Shown piece by piece: positions 1 through 7,697 of a DNA stretch of 40,321 nucleotides (position 1 is its first letter; each line of letters starts with the position of its first letter). The stretch covers positions 1-40,321 of the forward strand of contig CAKUMP010000002.1 of the NCBI GenBank assembly GCA_934667795.1. The letters are read 5' to 3'. The position numbers and the translations under genes are program-made. Source of the DNA: an uncultured Chthoniobacterales bacterium (GTDB lineage: Bacteria; Verrucomicrobiota; Verrucomicrobiia; Chthoniobacterales; CAKUMP01). Below the pieces are notes generated by a model. It had not been told where the DNA came from and made no database searches. It saw only the letters and a list, made by a program, of their open reading frames with translations.

Positions 1-693
1 GTCATTCATATCGTGTGTGGAGAACATGCCACCGAATTTGCGGGCGAAGAAATGGGGCGAGGAATGCTGTCCTTTGTATTAGGGGAAAATGAAACGGCCC
101 GCGCTTTGCGACAAGCCTTTATTTTTGATATCATCCTCACAGCAAATCCGGATGGAAATTACCACGGATGGCATCAATACAATGCGCGCGACTGGGCTGC
201 ACATAATTATTCAGATGGACAAGACCGAAGCTGGCATCATGAGTTTGTTCCTTTTTTACTCGGTGATCCGGGAGTTTATTCTACTGAAACTCATGCATGG
301 ATGAACTGGTTGCGTGTCACACGCCCTGCGCTTTACTTGAATTTTCATAGCTGGGAAGGACATCATGGACAAGCCGGTGCGTTTCATGCAGCCCCAGAAG
401 ATCTGTCAGAAGAAATGCAAACCGTTGTAAAAACGCTTAACCACCTTGCTAAAGCTGTCGCGGCAGAATTAGGAGAATCGTTTATTACCAACCCCTCGCA
501 AAGAAATCAACGCCATCTGGCTGGGCTGCTCATGGCACAGAATGTTTGTTCCGCCTATCTCTTCGAAGCACATGGCAATTGGGGAAGAAAACGCCTGCAA
601 CAATTCGGAACCAACTTGCTCCCCCGCTTGCTACAAGACGAAACCCTCAATCTCATTTCCTATAAATCAACCCGTTGGGAACCTTTTTTATAA
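1..693 (+). CDS. M14-family zinc carboxypeptidase, 3' part (5' end outside window)
   Basis: The frame is open from the left edge, so the start lies outside the window; the in-frame GTG at position 13 is not a credible start because it sits inside the catalytic domain. The visible part begins at the zinc-binding HxxE motif (GEHATE), continues through ANPDGNYHGW, which matches the substrate-binding NPDG segment of the family, then carries the third zinc ligand (LNFHSWEG), and ends with YLFEAHGNW, whose Glu fits the general base. M14 enzymes release C-terminal residues from peptides or act on peptide-like substrates; the substrate here cannot be told. It converges on the AbiEii gene with only 8 bp between stop codons. 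The family call is firm; whether the protein is exported is unknown without the N-terminus. Confidence 0.85.
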   Translation, partial: VIHIVCGEHATEFAGEEMGRGMLSFVLGENETARALRQAFIFDIILTANPDGNYHGWHQYNARDWAAHNYSDGQDRSWHHEFVPFLLGDPGVYSTETHAWMNWLRVTRPALYLNFHSWEGHHGQAGAFHAAPEDLSEEMQTVVKTLNHLAKAVAAELGESFITNPSQRNQRHLAGLLMAQNVCSAYLFEAHGNWGRKRLQQFGTNLLPRLLQDETLNLISYKSTRWEPFL

Positions 694-701
694 CCACAAA
701 A

Positions 702-1580
702 CTATTTTAAAGGTTTAGAGTTATTTTGTGATAGCAAAATTATAAGAGGTGTAAGAAAATTTTTTATTACAGATACGATATCCTCGAAAGATTCGGGTAC
801 CCGATTTTGCTGAAGCCTTTTATGAAAAGCCAACCATTGTATCTGCTTGCTATCGATGAAAGACTGTTCGAATGCTTCTATTTTTGAAGGCAATGAAGTT
901 CCCCTTTTTTGGAAGGTGCGGCGAATTGCTTCGGTCAGTTGCAGTTCATCGAAATCGAACTGTCGTGAAAGGAGCCATATATCATAAAAATCCTTCATGC
1001 GACTGTTCACTATACCAAGCTTTACCATAGCTTCAAACTTTTCCGCAATGGCGCTTTCACGGCTGTAACAAAGCAGATTCGGCTTGGGGAAATTCAACAT
1101 GCTTGGCAAATCCGCTTTTTCAGGTCCAGGGTAAATGATGTCACCAAATCCAATGTCTATTTGCATATTGATTTTTGCAGAGCCTAGCATTCCATAAAAT
1201 CTGATCTTGATCCCTTCGTAAGCGGCGTTCTTGGTTATTCGTTCGGAATAAATTGAGGCGGGATCAAAAGTCAGCCCATCGGGCTCCACATCCACAGCCA
1301 TGATTTCCTGAATCTGAGCGACAATATCAACTTCTTTGCTGCTGGTTTTTCCCAGCATGTCAATATCCATGGTTGAGCGAAATTCCGGAGAGCGCCAAAC
1401 TCTCAACATCAGAGCACCCTTGAGAATGAAGCGCTCCTTATGTGCGGATCGGGATAGGCGGAATAAAAACCGTTCCATGGCATAGTACTGGAGGAGTTCG
1501 TTGAACGGCCTTTTATCGATTTTGGCGCGATTTAAAAGACGTTGATGGATAGATGGGGAAATGTTTTTTGGGGATTTCAT
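702..1580 (-). CDS. abiEii: AbiEii/AbiGii-family nucleotidyltransferase toxin
   Basis: 292 aa. Residues 52-75 hold the nucleotidyltransferase signature: a KGALML stretch in place of the usual KGG(T)AL, then SPEFRSTMDIDM, in which D72 and D74 form the metal-binding DxD pair. The later YSRESAIAEKFEAMV and RMKDFYDIWLL segments are also typical of the family. AbiEii is the toxin of type IV toxin-antitoxin systems; family members transfer nucleotides to RNA or protein targets and can cause abortive infection or growth arrest. The ATG overlaps the stop of the antitoxin gene (ATGA-type, 1577-1580), so the two are translationally coupled. All core motifs are present, so it looks intact. The target is unknown. 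Confidence 0.9.
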   Translation of the reverse strand: MKSPKNISPSIHQRLLNRAKIDKRPFNELLQYYAMERFLFRLSRSAHKERFILKGALMLRVWRSPEFRSTMDIDMLGKTSSKEVDIVAQIQEIMAVDVEPDGLTFDPASIYSERITKNAAYEGIKIRFYGMLGSAKINMQIDIGFGDIIYPGPEKADLPSMLNFPKPNLLCYSRESAIAEKFEAMVKLGIVNSRMKDFYDIWLLSRQFDFDELQLTEAIRRTFQKRGTSLPSKIEAFEQSFIDSKQIQWLAFHKRLQQNRVPESFEDIVSVIKNFLTPLIILLSQNNSKPLK

Positions 1581-2170
1581 ATGCTCGCTTCCAGATAGGG
1601 GAATATCACTTTTTCAACACGGCAGATTTTTGCGTATTTAAGTAGTGCATCAAGATTAAATTGTTTGTGCGTTTTGTAAAGTTTCAATGCCTCCAGTACT
1701 ACGTCCATTCCGATCTTGTTTCGAAATTTGAAACAGTCGATAAGTGTTTTCTCCGGGTTATAGATCTTAACTGGTACGCCATCGATTTGATGCTCTTCAA
1801 TACCTGCACGGAATGCCACACTAGAAAACCGGTGAACACTCAGTGGTGGGTAATCCAGGGATGGTTGGCGTGATTGTCTCGGTACGGCTATGGAAATACG
1901 ATGTGGAATCTGTGTCGTCATTTCATGATATGCCAGTGCTGATACAAGGCAAATAACTGCATTCGGAAAACGTAGCCCAATTATTACCAGATCAGGATTA
2001 CTGATAGAGGGCAGTTCCGCCAAACGGTACACTCCTCTGCTGACTTGTTCTATTATTCCTTTATCCCTAAGGGTGTAGAACATGTAACGGTTGATTCCAC
2101 GCTTAATAGCCTCGCCCATGCGTAGTTGTCCTCCGCATGAACGAAAAATATCTTCTGCTTTTTTCTGCAT
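1577..2170 (-). CDS. abiEi: AbiEi-family antitoxin / transcriptional repressor
   Basis: About 197 aa from the ATG at 2170; a TTG at 2185 would add five residues. The ATG is preferred because a GAG lies 6 nt upstream and because the TTG falls inside an inverted repeat that looks like the operator. An AGGGA lies 3 nt before the TTG, so that start is not excluded. Residues roughly 10-55 form a winged helix-turn-helix of the AbiEi type (GGQLRMGEAIKRGINRYMF, then the wing GVYRLAE). The C-terminal part (VYNPEKTLIDCFKFR-like region) is the usual AbiEi antitoxin domain. AbiEi proteins repress their own operon and counteract AbiEii without binding it directly. The toxin gene follows with a 4-bp overlap. 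Confidence 0.88.
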   Translation of the reverse strand: MQKKAEDIFRSCGGQLRMGEAIKRGINRYMFYTLRDKGIIEQVSRGVYRLAELPSISNPDLVIIGLRFPNAVICLVSALAYHEMTTQIPHRISIAVPRQSRQPSLDYPPLSVHRFSSVAFRAGIEEHQIDGVPVKIYNPEKTLIDCFKFRNKIGMDVVLEALKLYKTHKQFNLDALLKYAKICRVEKVIFPYLEASI

Positions 2171-2177
2171 TTTAATC

Positions 2178-2225
2178 TCAGACAAATTGTCCCTATTTGT
2201 TTGTAAGTGGTAACAGTTTGTCTGA
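2178..2225. promoter_or_regulatory. Inverted repeat upstream of abiEi, candidate AbiEi operator
   Basis: The arms TCAGACAAATTGT (2178-2190) and ACAGTTTGTCTGA (2213-2225) pair at 12 of 13 positions, with 22 bp between them. The left arm ends 8 bp before the preferred abiEi ATG. AbiEi proteins are known to bind inverted repeats in their own promoter and repress cooperatively, so this is the expected place for such a site. I see no convincing -10/-35 pair around it. The pairing is seen in the sequence; the operator role is inferred. Confidence 0.6.
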
Positions 2226-2248
2226 CTTGATTCGAAAAGTCAAATCTT

Positions 2249-2297
2249 TAATCACAGAATATAAGGATAAAATAGGTCCTCTGGTCTTCTGTGGTTA
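2249..2297. repeat. Hairpin/short dispersed repeat overlapping the stop of the alpha/alpha-barrel gene
   Basis: TAATCACAGA (2249-2258) pairs with TCTGTGGTTA (2288-2297), with one G-T pair and a 29-nt loop. The right arm includes the stop codon of the gene ending at 2295. The 11-mer TTCTGTGGTTA recurs at 9405-9415, again over a stop codon. Read on the minus strand the right part (AACCACAGAAGACCAGAGGA) resembles the CACAGAGGACACAGAG-like repeat that I recall from intergenic regions of many environmental genomes. It may act as a weak terminator. Confidence 0.45.
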
Positions 2298-3560
2298 GAG
2301 TAAAAGGTGAGCGGCCTGGATGTATTGGTTTACATTATAGATGCCGATGGTTCCGACGCGTTCGGGGTTTTCTTCCAGATGGGGGACGCCTACACCTCCG
2401 TAGGTGGATAAGACAGGATCCGGTTTTACACAGGGATCGTTGGTGGTGATAAATCCACCATGTGCTTCGGGGAAGTCCGGAGAATCGATCTGACGGAAAA
2501 AATGCTGCACAATAATTTGTTTTGCTGCCGTTAAGGCGTCCGGACGATTCTGCTGGCGTGCGAAACGGATTAATCCGGGGGCCGGGTCTGCAACGGGGAA
2601 AAAGAGTGCGGCCTGGTCAGTAGTATGAGGGTTGTCTGCAGACGCACAGTAGGGGGTATGACTAAAATACCGAACTTGAGAGACAGAAAAATCGACCAGA
2701 CGATGCGTTATTTCCAGGATCTCCGCATTGTCCGGAAAAAATTGCAGGCACTGGATTAAGCCATTTAATAAATATCCATGAAAATGATTTTTGATGGATA
2801 AATCTCCTGGCTCTCCGGCGAGCGTGAAATCCTGTGGAAAAGAACCATCTGGATTTTGTACACGTTTCAGAGTTTTCTGCAATCGCTCCAGTCCTTCCAG
2901 AGCGCGCGCATCTTCCAGAATATTTGCACAAAATGCATAAATGCCCACCAGCATCCCGGCACGGGAACCAATACGACTGTCCTTGTTCTTTAAAACAAAA
3001 CCTTCTTCCGGCGTCCATGCGAAATAGGGCGAGATACCTCCTTCATGAAAAGCTCGTAAGAGCGGATCCGCAATTTGTCGTGCAGTGTCAAGATACCGTT
3101 GTTCTCCTGTTATTTGATACAAACGATAAAAGGGAGCAATCGCACGCATGCTGTACATTCCCGTATAACCTCCCACATTGCGCCAATAATAAACTAACCC
3201 GTGCGCTTCTTCTATAGGACCCTGATAAAGCCCACGCTCTCCGTCTGCCAGCATTCGCTCCGCATACGTAATTGCCCCCTCGTAAAAACGTTTCTCTCCG
3301 GAAACTTCCCAAATCGAAAGCAGGGTGTCAATTTGTTCCCCCATGTTGGAATGCGGGTATAACCAACGATAACTTTTATCACGGTAAAAAATAATATCGC
3401 GATATCCCGCACCCATTCCATCTTGTGCAGCCGCGTGGATGGTCGTCAGAAGCCAGTCTCCGGCATCAATAATCGATCGAAGTAATTCTTTACGAGGAAT
3501 AAATTCCAGAGGGTCGCGTACGGAATTAAAAAGTCCTTCACTTGCAGGAAGTATTCTCAT
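2295..3560 (-). CDS. (alpha/alpha)-barrel, six-hairpin glycosidase-like protein
   Basis: About 421 aa. Of two close ATGs (3566 and 3560) the second has an AGGG 8 nt upstream and is chosen. There is no signal peptide, so it is probably cytoplasmic. The sequence is a run of paired helices with aromatic and glycine-rich turns (RWLYPHSNMGEQIDTLL, YTGMYSMRAIAPFYRLY, ITGEQRYLDTARQIADPLL, NPDGSFPQDF, FHGYLLNGLIQCLQFF). This is the pattern of alpha/alpha toroid enzymes such as GH88/GH105 hydrolases and N-acylglucosamine 2-epimerases. I cannot assign a family or a catalytic residue with confidence. It is the last gene of the LacI-flanked operon, 57 bp after the secreted glycosidase gene, and would suit processing of the imported product. 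Confidence 0.6.
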   Translation of the reverse strand: MRILPASEGLFNSVRDPLEFIPRKELLRSIIDAGDWLLTTIHAAAQDGMGAGYRDIIFYRDKSYRWLYPHSNMGEQIDTLLSIWEVSGEKRFYEGAITYAERMLADGERGLYQGPIEEAHGLVYYWRNVGGYTGMYSMRAIAPFYRLYQITGEQRYLDTARQIADPLLRAFHEGGISPYFAWTPEEGFVLKNKDSRIGSRAGMLVGIYAFCANILEDARALEGLERLQKTLKRVQNPDGSFPQDFTLAGEPGDLSIKNHFHGYLLNGLIQCLQFFPDNAEILEITHRLVDFSVSQVRYFSHTPYCASADNPHTTDQAALFFPVADPAPGLIRFARQQNRPDALTAAKQIIVQHFFRQIDSPDFPEAHGGFITTNDPCVKPDPVLSTYGGVGVPHLEENPERVGTIGIYNVNQYIQAAHLLL

Positions 3561-3617
3561 GACCATATCCCTATCATTGCTTTCAATAAACGAAAAGTAA
3601 ATTGAAGCTAAATGGGA

Positions 3618-6470
3618 TTATTCTTCGATCAAATACCAGTAGGTATGCTGTGCCTTTAATAGAAGTTCCACTACGGGTTTGCCCTGGCTAAGGATTTCTC
3701 CGGTCAGCGCATTTTTCAATGTCCGTTTTCCTTCTGGCAGCGTAAACGGATAGGTTCGACTGCTCAATGCATGAATGGAAACAAAATCGCCATTCATCAC
3801 CACTGAGTCTCCCGGAGGACCTGCAACAAAAACGCCCGTTTCTTGCGCAATGCGATGCAACAGATCGTTCTGCATCGCATTAGGTACTCCAAAGAAAATC
3901 GACGTCCAGTCGTCCATTTTTTTGACAGCAAAGCCTGTTTCGTTGCTTTCCGGATAATATCCTAGAACCGTTGCTTCCGGATCTATGACGGAAAACAGAT
4001 GGTAGGTAAACCCATATTCCCCGGCGCCGTGAAGCGAAAAAATGGAAGCCAGAGTATCGGACAAATTCTGGAACGGGCGTACTCCCCGGATAAAAGGATG
4101 TGGTTCTTCGGAAATTTTCAGAGTGCTTCGCATTGGCTCGGGCGACACCGTTAATTGCATTCCAACCAGTTTCGACTGCGCTTCGATAGATGGGCCATTT
4201 TCTGTGAGATATCCGGTGTCGTGCATCCAGATAATCGTACGTCCACCGGTGGCTAAATATTTCCGTATGCCCTCGCGTTCTTCTTTTGATAAATACGGGC
4301 TCTGATAAAAAATATAAATTTTATATTTTTGAAGTTCCGGGTCATTCAAAATATCGATCAGGCTATGAACATGGTACGGCACCCCACTGGTATTCAGCGT
4401 CCATCCATGGGCGGCGAGGATCATGAGATGAATGCTGGCAATATTGGAATAAACGCTGCTTTGGTGGCGGTTGCCCTGGTGGCTGTCGCCTACGTCGGTG
4501 GTGACCATCACGACTCCCGGCTGGAATTCGGAAGGTTCTTTTTGGTAAAATTTCTGGGACCGGTTGATGGTATCCGCGATTTCTGTCATGATTTCGGGAG
4601 CCTGGTAGTAATTCCCCATATCGTAATACCAGAAGCCAAAATGATTCGCCAACGAGATCCCTGCGAGGTGAAGATTGATGGCTTTCCAGCGTTCCGGAGT
4701 ATCGCCGGCACCAATCCAGCGTTGATAAACTTCTTTATATTGTGAGCCCACCCAGGAACGTAAATCGATTTCCTGAAAAATCAGTTTGCCATGTCGGGGA
4801 GCTCCATTTCCCGGGTTAAATCCAATCGCATGGCCCGGATTTCTAAACGGGTAATACGTCATGGTTCCGGCACCATCCAGATGTTTGGAAGTATAAAAAT
4901 ATTGCGTCGGTGGTGTCCCGTACGTGAGGGCCAAGACTGGGCGCTCCATGCCGGTTTTCAGGATGCCTGCAACTTCATCACGAAATGCCCACGTGGACTC
5001 TTCCTTGAACTCCCCATACAGCGGATGTAATCCGCTCGTGTAGATGGACGGGTTTTTAGTTTCTTCTGCAGGGGGCTTATCGTAATCCGGTAATTCGATT
5101 TCCTGAAAAGTACGATAGGTTGTCCCGAGGGAAGAATTAAGGGCAGAAATTGTCTGATACTTTTTTGTCAGCCATTGATGGAACGCATTTCTGGATGGTT
5201 CGGAATTATCGGTTCCGGTATAAATAAACTGCCCGTCCTGTCCGCTGGTAACAAAGAATCCGGCGACGGATTTTCCGTAGGGTGAAGTTTTAAGATGTTC
5301 TGTGATTGCTTTTAAAACGTCAGCAATATCGCTTTGCCACTTTTCAGAATAAATGGAAGGGTAGGCGTGTAGTTTGGATTTGGGATCAAAGAAAGTGGTT
5401 GCATCGGCTGGAGCTGTGCCCTGCTGGTTAAAAGCAGTGGTGAGCACCACTTTTCCATTGGGTTTGCGCATCACTTCTGAAGGGTTTTCATCGCCCCATT
5501 CCGGATAAGGATACATCCAGATATCCAGGATGATTTTTGCGTCCGGATCCTTTTGCAGGACTGCGAGTAATGTTGCATCGACCTGTTCAAGGTTATATTT
5601 TCCTGCGCCTTCCCAGACCGTATCGGGATAAGTTGAGGAGGGACCTAAACGCAATGCAGTTACCATTAATGGAATTTTAGCGTTGCCAAATCCTTTGTAG
5701 TCTCCGCGATCCTTGCTGGACTCCAGACCTTTATAAATGACCGGTGCTGTTACCTCTCCATTTACCTGAAGTTGAGTCATGGTATGTTTTTGTACCAGCG
5801 TTGCAGTTACTGGCTCGCGAGATTCCTGATGTTCCAGTACTTGTTCTTTGGAAAATGGAAAGGCGTATTCTTTTTTTTCTGCGGTGATGACAGGAGTTTC
5901 ACCGGCGTAGAATTCCAGGTTATCGATTTGCACATCAAATGTCGCTCCCATTAGGACAAGGTTTAAATAAACATCTTGTTCATGATTGCTTTTAAAGGTA
6001 ATGACTCGTTTTTCCCAGCGACCGGGCGGGGTATTGATCACCAGGCTCTGGCTGCTCCATCCTGCTGAGCGGTCGATGCTGTCATATCGTAACGAAGAAG
6101 TAATGCCACCGACCCGGAAAAGTAACAATGCGCCAATCGGGGCATTTTCTGCACGAAACCATCCACGAAAAGTATAAGTCACGCCTGCTTTGACACGGAT
6201 CGGACGCTCTGAGCGCAACACCAGATAGCCGTCGGTTTCTGTTACGGAAATTTGTAACGCGGATTCTCCTTCATAGCCTGGGGAGACTTTTGCGATAGAT
6301 CCTTTTGCTCCCTTGCGCGGTAGTAATTTCCAGCCGCCTTCTGTTTCAAAACTGCCATTGATCGCAAGATTTGAAATCTCCGATTCGCTCTGCTGCGCTG
6401 TAACGCTTTGTTTTTGCATTAAACAAAAACCAAGAAGACAGCAAAATAGAATGCGTGAAAACAATAACAT
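3618..6470 (-). CDS. Secreted GH42-like glycoside hydrolase with N-terminal carbohydrate-binding domain
   Basis: 950 aa. Residues 1-26 are a signal peptide (hydrophobic core, then SVTAQQ). Residues about 32-190 form a jelly-roll carbohydrate-binding module (NLAINGSFETEGGW, then VQIDNLEFY). Residues about 240-620 form a TIM barrel, including AFHQWLTKKYQTISALNSSL, which closely follows the GH42/GH-A segment after the acid/base strand. Residues about 650-790 are a Rossmann-like domain (YIFYQSPYLS, TGGRTIIWMH) like the GH42 trimerisation domain, followed by a C-terminal beta domain. Where GH42 enzymes carry Asn-Glu, this protein reads VTSGQDGQF (407-415), with Gln at 411 and 414 and no Glu; E567 in FQEIDLRSW is a possible nucleophile. 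It lies third in a LacI-flanked operon. Substrate unknown; activity uncertain. Confidence 0.75.
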   Translation of the reverse strand: MLLFSRILFCCLLGFCLMQKQSVTAQQSESEISNLAINGSFETEGGWKLLPRKGAKGSIAKVSPGYEGESALQISVTETDGYLVLRSERPIRVKAGVTYTFRGWFRAENAPIGALLLFRVGGITSSLRYDSIDRSAGWSSQSLVINTPPGRWEKRVITFKSNHEQDVYLNLVLMGATFDVQIDNLEFYAGETPVITAEKKEYAFPFSKEQVLEHQESREPVTATLVQKHTMTQLQVNGEVTAPVIYKGLESSKDRGDYKGFGNAKIPLMVTALRLGPSSTYPDTVWEGAGKYNLEQVDATLLAVLQKDPDAKIILDIWMYPYPEWGDENPSEVMRKPNGKVVLTTAFNQQGTAPADATTFFDPKSKLHAYPSIYSEKWQSDIADVLKAITEHLKTSPYGKSVAGFFVTSGQDGQFIYTGTDNSEPSRNAFHQWLTKKYQTISALNSSLGTTYRTFQEIELPDYDKPPAEETKNPSIYTSGLHPLYGEFKEESTWAFRDEVAGILKTGMERPVLALTYGTPPTQYFYTSKHLDGAGTMTYYPFRNPGHAIGFNPGNGAPRHGKLIFQEIDLRSWVGSQYKEVYQRWIGAGDTPERWKAINLHLAGISLANHFGFWYYDMGNYYQAPEIMTEIADTINRSQKFYQKEPSEFQPGVVMVTTDVGDSHQGNRHQSSVYSNIASIHLMILAAHGWTLNTSGVPYHVHSLIDILNDPELQKYKIYIFYQSPYLSKEEREGIRKYLATGGRTIIWMHDTGYLTENGPSIEAQSKLVGMQLTVSPEPMRSTLKISEEPHPFIRGVRPFQNLSDTLASIFSLHGAGEYGFTYHLFSVIDPEATVLGYYPESNETGFAVKKMDDWTSIFFGVPNAMQNDLLHRIAQETGVFVAGPPGDSVVMNGDFVSIHALSSRTYPFTLPEGKRTLKNALTGEILSQGKPVVELLLKAQHTYWYLIEE

Positions 6471-6485
6471 GCTATTCAGAATTTT

Positions 6486-6716
6486 TTAATATCCACCGAT
6501 GACTTTTACATCATCTATCAGGCCTTGAATCGGCCAGGTGCCGTACCAGGATCCGCCGATCGTAAAAAATTCCTGGAACTCGGTCAGCTCTTCCGGGATG
6601 TTCTTTTTTTCAACGACTTTTTCGTCAAACGAAACTTCGAAATTGCTTTGCCCAAATACGCTCAAGACAGGCGCGACGAATATCGCCACCATCAAATAGA
6701 CTGGTAATATTCTCAT
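6486..6716 (-). CDS. Short secreted LamG-like remnant
   Basis: 76 aa. Residues 1-22 are a clear signal peptide (hydrophobic core ending SVFGQ). The C-terminus (FFTIGGSWYGTWPIQGLIDD, then VKVIGGY) is the last strand pair of a LamG/concanavalin A-like domain (usual form: IGG...fnG.IDDVri). A complete LamG domain is about 150-200 aa, so roughly 100 residues are missing between signal peptide and C-terminus, as if removed by an in-frame deletion. Its ATG overlaps the stop of the PEP-CTERM gene (6713-6716), so it is translationally coupled, and the glycosidase starts 15 bp after it. It is either a degraded gene kept in frame or a genuine small exported protein. Confidence 0.55.
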   Translation of the reverse strand: MRILPVYLMVAIFVAPVLSVFGQSNFEVSFDEKVVEKKNIPEELTEFQEFFTIGGSWYGTWPIQGLIDDVKVIGGY

Positions 6717-7645
6717 GCGACATTCTTTCGGGAGTTATAGCGAGAACCTGTGGCACGCATCAAAAAGCCAAGCCCCACGACAAGCATTATCCCACTCGAT
6801 GGCTCCGGAATAGGAACGACATCATTCCAGGTCGTCCCCATGACAAAATTATCAAAGTAGTAGTCTTTTGAAGTTTCTGCCCGGTTGATAAATTCCATCC
6901 CGATGGAGTTGAATTGCGAAATAGGGTTCCCATTAGCATTACTGGTAAATAACAAGGGGGTTCCTTGATCTCCTTGTGCTGGATTGACCCAGAATCGTGC
7001 TTGATCGTACACGTTCCCTGCACCGGGCGTACTTTTACTGAATTCCAATACAAATAAATAGGTGGTGTCTAACGCAAATGCAGGAGCAGATGAAGCAGTA
7101 CTGCTCGCCGAAGAATTTGTGCGCAAAAAGAATCCTGAGGTTGTACCCACTTGCAGCACTCCACCATAAGGCCCTCCCGAAGACCCCGCCCAGAATGCCA
7201 TTCGATCTATGTGCGAAACAACTCCTCCGGTTTGACGAAATACAAAACTGAAAAATACACTGTCACCTGTATAAGTTTGAGACAAGGTGCGCTGAATGGC
7301 CGTTGAGGTCTGAATAGATCCGCCCACAGGCGCGCCATTTGCCGTAATACGCAATCCCGTGTTTCCTCCCTCAATCAGCCCGCCGTCCTCTACCTGATAA
7401 TCATAAGTCGTACTCGTAATCACCCCGGGCGTATTGGTCGAATTGGTCCACCCACTCGCAAATCCACTCCCTCCATTTAATCCACTCAATGCACTACCAC
7501 TCGTATAATCAAATGAATCCTGCGCCAGAACTGTTGCAGAAACGTCAGGCGGATACATAGAAATTACACCCACTGCACTCACTGCAAATATACCAAAACA
7601 GGAAGAAAGGCATCGGTTCATTTTCCCAATAAACCGCTTTTTCAT
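6713..7645 (-). CDS. PEP-CTERM sorting-domain surface protein
   Basis: About 310 aa from the ATG at 7645 (MKKRF...). An upstream in-frame ATG would run through the operator and into the divergent LacI gene, so it is not used. A signal peptide covers the first ~40 residues. The body is Ser/Thr/Gly-rich and beta-sheet-like (DSFDYTSGSALSGLNGGSGF, YYFDNFVMGT), like many LamG-like exosortase substrates. The C-terminus is a textbook PEP-CTERM signal: VPIPEPSSG, a hydrophobic helix (IMLVVGLGFLM), then a basic cluster (RATGSRYNSRK). Such proteins are processed by exosortase and kept at the cell surface or in the extracellular matrix. No exosortase gene is in the window. First gene of the operon controlled from 7666-7682. 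Confidence 0.88.
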   Translation of the reverse strand: MKKRFIGKMNRCLSSCFGIFAVSAVGVISMYPPDVSATVLAQDSFDYTSGSALSGLNGGSGFASGWTNSTNTPGVITSTTYDYQVEDGGLIEGGNTGLRITANGAPVGGSIQTSTAIQRTLSQTYTGDSVFFSFVFRQTGGVVSHIDRMAFWAGSSGGPYGGVLQVGTTSGFFLRTNSSASSTASSAPAFALDTTYLFVLEFSKSTPGAGNVYDQARFWVNPAQGDQGTPLLFTSNANGNPISQFNSIGMEFINRAETSKDYYFDNFVMGTTWNDVVPIPEPSSGIMLVVGLGFLMRATGSRYNSRKNVA

Positions 7646-7665
7646 TGCTTTTTCAATAGTCTTGT

Positions 7666-7682
7666 AATGCAATTGTTGCATT
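7666..7682. promoter_or_regulatory. Palindromic LacI-family operator between divergent genes
   Basis: AATGCAA-TTG-TTGCATT is a perfect 7-bp inverted repeat around a 3-bp centre. It lies 20 bp upstream of the PEP-CTERM ATG (7645) and 15 bp upstream of the LacI-family ATG (7698). Size, symmetry and position fit a LacI-family operator that could repress both the regulator and the carbohydrate operon. The palindrome is seen directly; binding by the neighbouring protein is inferred. Confidence 0.7.
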
Positions 7683-7697
7683 GATATTGGAAAAGTA

